From Vulcanisaeta distributa JCM 11216 (GTDB lineage Archaea; Thermoproteota; Thermoprotei; Thermoproteales; Thermocladiaceae), in contig NZ_BBBI01000002.1 in the NCBI RefSeq assembly GCF_001315985.1, positions 1 to 64,000 of the forward strand: a stretch of DNA of 64,000 bases. The letters run 5' to 3'. Positions 32,145 through 40,572 of this stretch are shown here, piece after piece. The position numbers and the translations under genes are program-made. The notes below the pieces were generated by a model. It worked only from the letters and a program-made list of their open reading frames with translations. It did not search any database and was not told where the DNA came from. How positions within the stretch are numbered: the stretch's first letter is position 1; each line of letters begins with the position of its first letter.

Positions 32145-32441
32145 TGCTTATCACCACAACTTAACCTACTAAATCACGCTAAGTCATAAATTATTAATTT
32201 ATGCTTAAGGACATGTCGAAAATCCGAGAATCAACTGTTGGAAGTAATTATCAAAGATATTTTGTAAATATTATGAATAAGTTAAAGATTTTCTGGAAAA
32301 ATGATTAAATATTTTTCTTTTAAATTGCAAAAAGAAATAAATAAATATTAATAAATATAACCTATTATTAAATAATGTTTTACAATCATTGAAACAGTAA
32401 TATATATATATTAGATAAAATAAACTAATTATAGTGAGAGC
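32145..32441. other. AT-rich promoter region of the bacteriocin-like cassette
   Basis: About 300 bases, clearly richer in A/T than the flanks, with no gene. It holds an imperfect palindrome (CATAAAT-TATTA-ATTTATG at 32185-32203, extended by TAAG/CTTA beyond one mismatch). A run TATATATATATT near 32400-32411, about 35 bases above the peptide gene, is probably its TATA element. A GTGAGAG site precedes the ATG. Confidence 0.5.
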
Positions 32442-32681
32442 ATGAGAAACGAAATGAGAAGAGACATGGCCATAGCAGGTCTGGCACTAGCAGTAATATT
32501 ACTAATGCCAACAATAGTAATACCATTAGCCGCTGCAGCAGCTGCAGAAACAGGAGTTGGATTAATAGCTTTCGGGATTGCATACGGATTTTGGGCTGGG
32601 TCATGTTTATATAGTGCTAGTACCCATAGTACCACAGACGTATTAATAGATTGTGTAGTAGGTTTTATTCCCGTGCTATAA
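32442..32681 (+). CDS. Small hydrophobic exported peptide, bacteriocin-precursor candidate
   Basis: A 79-residue product. The N-terminus is basic (Arg2, Arg6, Arg7). A hydrophobic helix (about residues 10-29) and a run of six Ala at 30-35 follow, giving a good leader or signal-peptide end. The remaining 44 residues are Gly/Ala/aromatic-rich with Cys55 and Cys71 and a hydrophobic C-terminus. It is the first of three tightly packed genes, 10 bases before the protease. Size, hydrophobicity and the neighbouring SpoIIM protein fit a ribosomally made bacteriocin, perhaps circular. This is inference; the peptide itself matches no family I can name. M5 or M9 are other possible starts. Confidence 0.65.
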   Translation: MRNEMRRDMAIAGLALAVILLMPTIVIPLAAAAAAETGVGLIAFGIAYGFWAGSCLYSASTHSTTDVLIDCVVGFIPVL

Positions 32682-32691
32682 GTGATAGGTA

Positions 32692-34161
32692 ATGTTAGGT
32701 CGAGGTTTAAAATCAAATAAACGAGATATTCTTATCTTAATTATAATTTCTATTTTTGCTTATATAACATTTTTTCTAAATATTATTTACAGAAATAAAG
32801 GCATTATTTACGCATTATTCCAATATATTGCCTTACCAATATTTTGGATTGGCGTAATATACGTATCATTGCATAGTTATTTTACTATCCTAACAGAAAA
32901 GGGTAGACCCTCCGGAAAAATAGCCGTCGTTATGTTCTTATCTTACGTAAGTATGATGATTATACTTTATGTGATAATTATCATGATAATGTCCCCTTAT
33001 TTATCTAATATCGCTAAAGTTGTGAATGGTGCATTTTTATTTCCAGTATCGTTGTATGTATTGTTCGTTATTTCCTATGGTATTTCCTTCTTATTAATTT
33101 TTGCCCTTTCGGCTATCGCTGAATTAATTACTTACGTCATTATTAGTCGTGTAAACGCGCCCTTCATTACCCGCGGTAGTAATTACCTGGCTGTATGGTT
33201 ATTCGGTTATCCTAATTATGGCGGTATGGCTTTTGGTGGTGTGTATAAAGGCTTCGTAATAATTAGGTCTATGAGTGATGAAGTCAATGAGGTTGGTAGA
33301 GGTATCTTGGTTCATGAGGTTCAGCATGTGCGTGGTAAGCACGTACCTCTAATATTAAGTTTGGCGTTTACGGTGCCTGTGTATTTATATTTATTACTTA
33401 CATCAGGTGTTACTTCTTCATTTTTTGTGGATTTTATACTTCCTTTTATGGTGTTGATGCCTTTAGTTTTGTTTAGGGCTTGTGAGGTTAATGCTGATAG
33501 GGCCATGTTTAAGGTATATGGTAGTGATGCCTTAAATTATATATTAACTGTATTGAAATCCACATATGGCGTTTCATCCACAGAAAAGGCGCCATGGAGT
33601 AGTAGATCAACCCATACTGGTAGGCGAGACCTTGTGTTGAAATATGGTGATGCTATTGCGCCGCATGCCGTTTGGGAGTTCCCATTACTGCTTTCGCTCC
33701 TAACGGCTTCTATAATAACCATTGCGTATGTAAGCTATGCTATTCTTTTAATTAATAATATGGATTTAATTGAATATTTAGCATCACTTACGTATGTAGC
33801 ATCCATGTTAGGCTCTATGGTATTGACTATGCTTTTGGGTTTGATTTTAAGGCCAATTGCTAGATTATTTCTTACTAATACTTTGACTGAGAGGGGTTTA
33901 TTGAATATTTCCACGCTTACTGCTGGGCTTTACTTAGCAGTAATGGGCTTTGCCTTTTATGGCGTTAATCAGTATTTATTGATTGCGTTATTTTTATCAA
34001 TAATGTTATTAATTATTAGCTATTATGCTGGATTTAGTACTAAGTCACTTATTTACTTAGTGTTTTCGTTTGCCGTATTATTCGTCATTTCACTCGCTAT
34101 TCATTACATCCTAATATTAATGGTTCATTATATGAGGGTGCTGCCAATTATGAGTGGTTAG
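32692..34161 (+). CDS. Integral-membrane M48-type zinc metalloprotease
   Basis: A 489-residue membrane protein. About four helices precede the catalytic segment GILVHEVQHVRGKHVP (HExxH, near residue 207). The distal Glu is in RACEVNADRAMF near residue 265. Six or so more helices follow. This is the HtpX/Ste24-like layout, longer than usual at the C-terminus. Its place between a tiny exported peptide and a SpoIIM protein suggests it processes that peptide. The frame is intact and the codon use is strongly A/T-rich, unlike the neighbouring core genes. Transfer from elsewhere is possible. Confidence 0.85.
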   Translation: MLGRGLKSNKRDILILIIISIFAYITFFLNIIYRNKGIIYALFQYIALPIFWIGVIYVSLHSYFTILTEKGRPSGKIAVVMFLSYVSMMIILYVIIIMIMSPYLSNIAKVVNGAFLFPVSLYVLFVISYGISFLLIFALSAIAELITYVIISRVNAPFITRGSNYLAVWLFGYPNYGGMAFGGVYKGFVIIRSMSDEVNEVGRGILVHEVQHVRGKHVPLILSLAFTVPVYLYLLLTSGVTSSFFVDFILPFMVLMPLVLFRACEVNADRAMFKVYGSDALNYILTVLKSTYGVSSTEKAPWSSRSTHTGRRDLVLKYGDAIAPHAVWEFPLLLSLLTASIITIAYVSYAILLINNMDLIEYLASLTYVASMLGSMVLTMLLGLILRPIARLFLTNTLTERGLLNISTLTAGLYLAVMGFAFYGVNQYLLIALFLSIMLLIISYYAGFSTKSLIYLVFSFAVLFVISLAIHYILILMVHYMRVLPIMSG

Positions 34162-34162
34162 T

Positions 34163-34687
34163 ATGGGAAGGCCTTTATTATATGAAGTGTTAAATTATGT
34201 TTTTATTTTTGTCTCAGGTCTTCTCGTAGGTTACTTTACTCTTCATGAGTTTTTATTTTCATTTAACGAGGTGATGATTGATTATAAAATTAATGAGTCA
34301 TTTATTAAACCTGGACTGCCATTATTTGATATAATATTGATTAAGAATTCTCAATTTTCGATTGCAGTTTTTCTGCTTGGTTTTAATAAATTTATTCAAT
34401 ATTTAGTTATGTTTATTGCTGGCCTTATTAGTGGTCTTTTATTATCTCCATTAATGCCGATTTGCGCGGCTCTGGGGGGGATTTTGCCGCATGGCTTGTT
34501 AGAATTAACTGGATATGCATTAGCAGGTGTAGGAGGCTATAAATACTTTGGTTTACATGTAATTTCATTAAGGGACTCACTGGTTAAGTATTTACTTCCA
34601 TCATTAGTATTACTAATTATTGCGGCACTGATAGAGGCATTTATTACGCTAAAAATAATATTAATTATACCAACGTGTAGCGTTTAA
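34163..34687 (+). CDS. SpoIIM/DUF95-family membrane protein
   Basis: A 174-residue protein with four or five membrane helices. The family signature appears as GGILPHGLLELTGYALAG, with an extra Gly from the G7 tract near 34474. SpoIIM/DUF95 proteins are standard members of circular-bacteriocin gene clusters, where they are needed for production, and they also occur elsewhere. The gene begins 1 base after the protease stop (GTG at 34154 is an overlapping alternative), so the cassette is one operon. The usual bacteriocin ABC ATPase is not seen nearby. Confidence 0.85.
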   Translation: MGRPLLYEVLNYVFIFVSGLLVGYFTLHEFLFSFNEVMIDYKINESFIKPGLPLFDIILIKNSQFSIAVFLLGFNKFIQYLVMFIAGLISGLLLSPLMPICAALGGILPHGLLELTGYALAGVGGYKYFGLHVISLRDSLVKYLLPSLVLLIIAALIEAFITLKIILIIPTCSV

Positions 34688-35176
34688 GATCTAATTTTGT
34701 CAGCATCTAAAATACTCCTTGCAAGGTTCACGAGAGCCTCGATGTCAGGTAAGTCCCTCCTGACCTGGTCAGGCCTTAACCTCGCTTCGTGAAATCCCTC
34801 AACATGCAAAAACCATGCACTCTTCCACCACCACCTTACCTCCCTCCTGCCAACCTATCGGCAGTATTATCCACCGCATCAAATAATAGTTGTGCCGTCC
34901 ACCTACCAATCTCGGAGGCCTTCTTTGCCTCATCTAGGCCCAGGGTTATGGCTATTGCCTTGATGGCCTCCTCGGCGGCTTTGTAGAGCTTCTCGCTGGC
35001 CTGCACGGGGGGGTCCTTACTAATAAGTTCTCTACCCTCATTTAGGAATTTCTCGCGAGCTCAAGGTGAGCTTTGCCTGTTGTTGATGGGTCAAGCGATA
35101 GTGCCTTGGCTATTAGGTCCACTATGTCTATTCCCTTTCTTTCTGCCTCGTCGATTATCAGCTTTGGTATTTCCAC
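34684..35176 (-). CDS. PaREP1-family protein (two frameshifts)
   Basis: A Thermoproteales-specific helical family related to HEPN-type proteins, about 164 residues. EIPKLIIDEAERKGIDIVDLI opens it, and ASEKLYKAAEEAIKAIA and AWFLHVEGFHEARL are the family core. An A is missing near 35057 (LARKFLNEG expected) and a G near 34852 (RLGRREVRWWW expected). A C7 tract near 35008 adds a Pro. It converges with the SpoIIM gene, overlapping its stop by 4 bases. Function is unknown. A second, intact copy lies at 56766. Confidence 0.8.
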
Positions 35177-35262
35177 GATTTACATTGCTGATGCGGAGTT
35201 AAAAATGTTTGTTCGTAGTAACGTTAGTGCCTTATTAATTGGGGGGGTGTTACTATATTGAC

Positions 35263-35987
35263 GTGAGTATTAAGTGCATTGCCTCAGGCCAGAAGGGTGG
35301 TGTTGGTAAGAGCACGCTGGCACTACTGACGGCTAGGGCTGCGCCTGCGCTCGGTATTAGGCTAGCCATTATTGACTTAGCCATGGGTAATCCAAGCACG
35401 TCCCTCAACCTACTTGGTAATATACCGAGGCATACCCTGGCTACCTACGTAATTAATGCGTCTAAGGTTAATGAGGCCATTCACGTAGTTCCAACAGAGC
35501 ACGGACCTGTTTACCTAGTGCCTTCGGGATATGGAGATTTAGCGCTTATTAATGAGTATGGGGATTTTAGGGAGAGGTTGGGCTCCTTGATTAAGTATTT
35601 GATTGATAGGGTTGGGGGGGTTAATCATGTGGTTATTGATTTCCCATCATTTGAGCCAAGCTAGATAACGTGCTAAATGAGGCATTAAGCGAGTGCGATA
35701 TTGTTTATCCAGTAGGTATTCAGGACCTTGGCTCAGTGGTTGCCCTGAGGAATCTGGTGCATTTTGTTAGGAGACTTTCGATTAATGTTGGTCGACCCGT
35801 GATTAATATGTTTAGGGAGTCCCTGGGTAGGCAGTGGGTTGCCGCTGTTGGTAAGCTCGTTGGTTTGGAGCCTAGCGTGGTTCATTATGATCCCTGGGTC
35901 ATTAGGTGGGTTCATGATGGTGCTGGTCAGTATGGTGCTGGTGTTAAAGAGGCTTTGTCATACGTAATTAGGGAGATTCTAAGTTAG
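35263..35987 (+). CDS. ParA/MinD-like ATPase (one frameshift)
   Basis: A deviant Walker A ATPase of about 241 residues: SGQKGGVGKSTLALL at the N-terminus, AIIDLAMGNPS, then VVIDFPSFEPK. An A is lost near 35659, hiding the continuation LDNVLNEALSECD. Such proteins position or segregate cargo; no ParB-like partner or centromere repeat is seen here. GTG at 35263 is chosen because a TATA-like CCTTATTAATT lies about 27 bases upstream. G7 tracts lie near 35241 (upstream) and 35614. Confidence 0.85.
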
Positions 35988-36038
35988 TAGATGTTACGCA
36001 AAATGGTTTTAAGGCATTAATTACTAGTCATTAATGCG

Positions 36039-36902
36039 GTGTCCGTTGAGGAGTTTCGAGGCATCACCGTGGATTCTGAGGATAGTGAGAGGTGGCTACT
36101 TATTGCCGATACTCACGTCGGCCTGGAGGTTGAGCTTGGTAAGAAGGGTGTTAGGATACCTAGCCAATCAGCCAGGATCGCGCAGCTAGTCCTGGACTTC
36201 GCCGAGAGGACCGGGGGGGCGACCTCGCTGGCTATACTCGGTGATGTTAAGCATGAGATAGCGAGCATAGTCGAGAGCGCCAGGGAGGTTAGGGAATTCC
36301 TAGATAGGATTAGCGGCAGATTCAATAAGGTGGTCCTGGTTAAGGGTAATCATGATGGGAATCTTGACTTAATATTGAGTAGTGATGCGAAGCCCAATGT
36401 ATACCTCATAGACTCCAGAGGCTTCATAATAAGGAGTAAGGACGGCAAAAACCTCCTACTGCTTCACGGAAATTCAAAGCCTAGGATTGAGGATTTCATG
36501 AATGCTGACGTAATAATAATGGGGGGGCACACCCACCCAGCCATACTCATACAGGACGTGACTGGTTACGTGATGAGGGCGCCAGTCATCGTTAAGGTAC
36601 GTGTCGATAAGTCCGTGTTCGGTAAGAACATGTATAACACCGAAATAGGCGCCACGGGGGGGCCCATGAACGTAATAGTACTACCAACATTTAACCCATT
36701 GACCGTGGGCATGGACGTGTTTGAGATATTCCCAAAGGACCTCGTCGAGGTCGAGACAATACTCCACTACGCACGCACCTGGGAAATACTTAGCAACATA
36801 GAGGTTTACCTGACCGACATGACGTACCTCGGCACAATGGATGTACTGGCCAGGATAAGGGAGGAGATTGGTGAGGGTGGTTACGAGGTTAACTGGTTAT
36901 AA
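36039..36902 (+). CDS. Archaeal metallophosphoesterase (SbcD-related)
   Basis: A calcineurin-like phosphoesterase of 287 residues with all metal motifs: IADTHVG, GDVKHE, GNHDG and GGHTHP. It matches the archaeal SbcD-related single-domain group; the natural substrate is unknown. The frame is intact. Three G7 tracts add Gly, including one that turns MGHTHP into MGGHTHP. GTG at 36039 lies about 28 bases below a TATA-like GGTTTTAAGG. Confidence 0.88.
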   Translation: MSVEEFRGITVDSEDSERWLLIADTHVGLEVELGKKGVRIPSQSARIAQLVLDFAERTGGATSLAILGDVKHEIASIVESAREVREFLDRISGRFNKVVLVKGNHDGNLDLILSSDAKPNVYLIDSRGFIIRSKDGKNLLLLHGNSKPRIEDFMNADVIIMGGHTHPAILIQDVTGYVMRAPVIVKVRVDKSVFGKNMYNTEIGATGGPMNVIVLPTFNPLTVGMDVFEIFPKDLVEVETILHYARTWEILSNIEVYLTDMTYLGTMDVLARIREEIGEGGYEVNWL

Positions 36903-36978
36903 GTATTGTTTTACACGTGCATAAAGAAGCCTATGTATTTAAGGATTTACCGTTAAGAATACTAATTAAGTGGTTTCA

Positions 36979-37199
36979 TGAATAGGTTGTGTGGTGGGGG
37001 GGATTTTTAAGGCCATGATCATTGGCTCTACCGTGCTTGGTGCCGTATTCCTCACTTCATATCAGTCTTGGCGGCAATAAAAAGGTGTATGTGCCTCCTC
37101 ATGCTATATTATCCTAGTAATGGCTATCGTGTTAATGATGAACCGCTCATTGATCGTGCAAGTAAGCCTTAAATTGCCGTCATTATTAATCATTATGTT
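36979..37199 (+). pseudogene. Broken small membrane protein, first of an array
   Basis: From ATG at 36979 the frames together spell a small membrane protein (IFKAMIIGSTVLGAVFLTS, then CYIILVMAIVLMM, then VQVSLK), but no single frame covers it. The ending QVSLK resembles EVSLK at the end of the gene at 37665. It is either a decayed paralogue of the next three genes or one hit by several sequence errors. A G7 tract lies near 36996. Confidence 0.4.
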
Positions 37200-37640
37200 A
37201 TGAAGAACCCCCCCAGGTCTCTTGTATTGAGTAGGGAGCTTAGGTTTGGTGTTGCCTTTCTAGTTGTTGGTACAGTATTGCTTATGATAATGGCGTTCCT
37301 CAAGTCTACTGATGTATTAACTGATGGATTTTATGGAGGGATTATTTCATTATCCATCGAATTACTGTTAATAGGCTTGGTGCTCATATTAAGCACGTAC
37401 ATTACGGCTAGAGGAAACGCATCAATCATTAATTGCGGTATGGCTAAGAAATTAATTGATGGTATTTCCGGCGCCGCGGCATTGCTGGTTATTGGGGGGG
37501 TCCCAATTATTTTATCAATATATCATATAACGATAAACTCACCAATAGCCATAGTACTTATTGCACTAACCGGCGCAGGCTTCTTCACCTGGGCCTATGT
37601 ATATGGCTATACGAGGAGACATTGCTGGGATAAACCTTAA
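37200..37640 (+). CDS. Four-helix membrane protein, array paralogue
   Basis: A 146-residue protein with four membrane helices in two pairs, separated by a short basic loop with IINCGMAKKLIDGI. It is unrecognised. The same pattern (FYG, then SxE, then xINCxxxxxL) recurs in the product at 37947, so the two are paralogues. The frame is intact. C7 and G7 tracts lie near 37209 and 37494. Confidence 0.65.
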   Translation: MKNPPRSLVLSRELRFGVAFLVVGTVLLMIMAFLKSTDVLTDGFYGGIISLSIELLLIGLVLILSTYITARGNASIINCGMAKKLIDGISGAAALLVIGGVPIILSIYHITINSPIAIVLIALTGAGFFTWAYVYGYTRRHCWDKP

Positions 37641-37664
37641 AGTATTTTGTTTAGATTACGAAAT

Positions 37665-37916
37665 ATGAGATGGTGCGCCCTTAAGAATGCGTTCAATTGG
37701 TTCATTAGGTATGGTATTGGCTTTATAGTGACCGGCATCGTATTATTCATGGCGCTACCATACCTTAAGCTGGCCTTAAGTTCCTCAATACTCATTATTG
37801 CTACATATACTTACTCAGTAATATTCATGGGAATAGGCATTATGCTAATTATTATGTACTTAATAATATACACACTATGCATACGCGAAAAGAAGACAGA
37901 GGTAAGCCTTAAGTAA
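37665..37916 (+). CDS. Two-helix membrane protein, array paralogue
   Basis: An 83-residue protein (from ATG 37665; TTG at 37647 is possible) with two membrane helices and a basic tail ending KKTEVSLK. It corresponds to the first half of its neighbours (IGFIVTGIVLF compared with VAFLVVGTVLL). Function unknown. Confidence 0.55.
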   Translation: MRWCALKNAFNWFIRYGIGFIVTGIVLFMALPYLKLALSSSILIIATYTYSVIFMGIGIMLIIMYLIIYTLCIREKKTEVSLK

Positions 37917-37946
37917 TGATGCGCATTTTACTATTAAATTAAGGTT

Positions 37947-38366
37947 ATGAGAAAATGGCTCGGGGGCCTAGTGCTCATTGCCATAGGACTTGGGCCAATT
38001 GGTATTGGTTTTGCCCTGAGGTTACTTGGCCTAATAACGATAGGTATTTTCTATGGACTAGCCTTAGTCTCCCTCGAGATTTTCTTAATATTTACAGCAT
38101 TTGCCATTGGTTCAATAATTAAGAGGAAACATGGAATTAATTGCAGAGTCGTCAATAGGCTCTACGGCTTTACCGGCTTTTACATATCAATATCAATGCT
38201 TGCAGCATTTACACCGCTAGTATTTAACATACATACGCCTCAATGGGTCAATACTACAATAACCATAGCATTAATTGTTGCTCTTGGCTTAATGCCAGTT
38301 TGGATCTTAATGATGGTCTTTGAGGAAAGCTGCCGAAGGACCTCTAAATTAATCAATAATACCTGA
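37947..38366 (+). CDS. Four-helix membrane protein, array paralogue
   Basis: A 139-residue membrane protein, related by eye to the gene at 37200 (FYGLALVSLEIFLIF, GINCRVVNRLYGF) and ending in a Cys/Arg-rich tail. The gene is intact and closes the array. The spacing of about 30 bases between members suggests one transcript. Confidence 0.6.
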   Translation: MRKWLGGLVLIAIGLGPIGIGFALRLLGLITIGIFYGLALVSLEIFLIFTAFAIGSIIKRKHGINCRVVNRLYGFTGFYISISMLAAFTPLVFNIHTPQWVNTTITIALIVALGLMPVWILMMVFEESCRRTSKLINNT

Positions 38367-38581
38367 GATATGGGTCCTTATTATGAATAAGATAATGAAA
38401 GTATTTTAAAGAATCACCACAATGTTATACCGAATATTCATACCACATGTACGAATTATCGCGTTCTTAATTCCTTTACGCATGGTCTTAGATGTTTACT
38501 AGCTCACGGCCTAATTGTGTAATCATTATTACCATTAAACCCTAACAATTTAATAACTAGTTGATAACTGCCAACCATTGT

Positions 38582-39260
<679 letters not shown>

Positions 39261-39523
39261 TATTGATTTGCTTATTACGATAATTCCTGATGATTTACGT
39301 AGGGATCTTAGCCTATTTACCCGAAATATAATTAATTTAAGATATTTGTCAAGTATAAGATTACACTTCATCACCTTTTTTGTTAACTTGACATACTGGA
39401 ATAAACATATTGAGGAATATATCATGTTTTACGCCGCGGATGAAAGTTCATGGTTTAATTGCTCAGAATGAGTAAGTTATGAAATAGAAATAAACCGTGA
39501 ATTAATAATGGCGTTAGGCTTAT
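39261..39523. other. AT-rich intergenic region
   Basis: About 260 bases with no convincing gene. TGTCAAG near 39345 and CTTGACA near 39386 form a widely spaced inverted repeat. A TATA-like AATTAATAATGG near 39500 fits transcription of the following ATPase. Confidence 0.4.
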
Positions 39524-39560
39524 AGTTCCGGGGGCGGAACTAAGTTCTGGTGCGGAACTT
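39524..39560. repeat. Two tandem palindromes over the ATPase start
   Basis: AGTTCCG-GGGG-CGGAACT (39524-39541) is followed by AAGTTC-TGGTGCG-GAACTT (39542-39560). They are near-copies of each other. The GTG start of the ATPase lies in the loop of the second. This matches the position of the different 12-bp palindrome at the paralogue at 17519. Confidence 0.8.
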
Positions 39561-40572
39561 ATTCGATCCAAGACCCAAGAGTTCCAGGGGGGGTGAGCTT
39601 TTCGATAGAGAATATGAGTTGGGGCTCCTTGATAAGTCAGTTAATAAGCCCCCCCTCATTGTTGTCCTTGGTATTAGACGTATTGGTAAGACATCCCTTG
39701 TTAAGTCCTTTCTTGAACCATATGATGGTGTTTACATTGATTTACGTGGTGTGGTTACGCATGCAGATCTTTATGAGAGATTATCTGAGGGTTTAAGTAG
39801 CGGTCTTAATAAGTTGAGGAGGGTTATTGAGGGTATTAGAGGTATTAAAATCATGGGGTTTGGTGTTGAGATTAAATGGAGGGGGTACGGATTCCATAAG
39901 TTTATTGGGCCTTCTTGAGGAGTTAAGTCATAGAGGTCAATTTATCGTTGTGCTTGATGAGGTACAGGATACAAGGCCACCCATATCGGCTGAGCTTAGG
40001 AGGGTTTTGGCGTATGCTATGATCACCTGGACAATATAACAGTGATTCTAAGCGGTTCTGAGGTAAGGTTATTAAGTGATTTCATGGGCATCAACAACCC
40101 GGAGTCCCCATTGTATGGTAGGTACTTTGTTGAGGTTGATGTTCGTAGATTCTCAAGGGATGAATCACTGGATTTCTTAAGGCTTGGCTTTAAACAGGAG
40201 GGTATTGAACCACCCGTGGATGTGCTTGAGGATGCTGTTGAATTCTTTGATGGTATCCCTGGGTGGTTAGTTCAATTTGGCAGGAGCTACATAGATGGGA
40301 TTCACGACATTAGCGCCATTAAGGAGCAAGCCATCTCCATGGCACTCAGCGAATTAATGAGACTATCCCAAAGGGAGAGAGTGGTACTTAGGGCTATTGC
40401 TGAGGGTGCGAAGACGTGGGGTCAGGTTAGGAGATTCGTTGAGGAAAGGCTTGGCGTGTCTATCCCTAAGTCTAGCTTAACAAGGGTCATTAATAAGTTG
40501 GAGTCCCTTAGTATAATTAGGGATTATGAATTTTTAGATGGTATTTATCGAGAAGCGGCTAAGCGATTATGA
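39550..40572 (+). CDS. Archaeal 'LFDPxPK' P-loop ATPase (two frameshifts)
   Basis: A paralogue of the gene at 17519, about 341 residues. It starts GTG-RNLFDPRPKSSR. Walker A is GIRRIGKTS, Walker B is FIVVLDEVQD, and the segment NPESPLYGRYF and a C-terminal winged helix (AEGAKTWGQVRRFVEERLG) follow. Breaks are a G5 for four near 39892 (KWRGTDSISLL expected) and a T lost near 40018 (AYAYDHLDNITVILSG expected). Tracts of seven near 39590 and 39649 add Gly and Pro. It converges with aconitase, overlapping by 6 bases. Confidence 0.88.
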
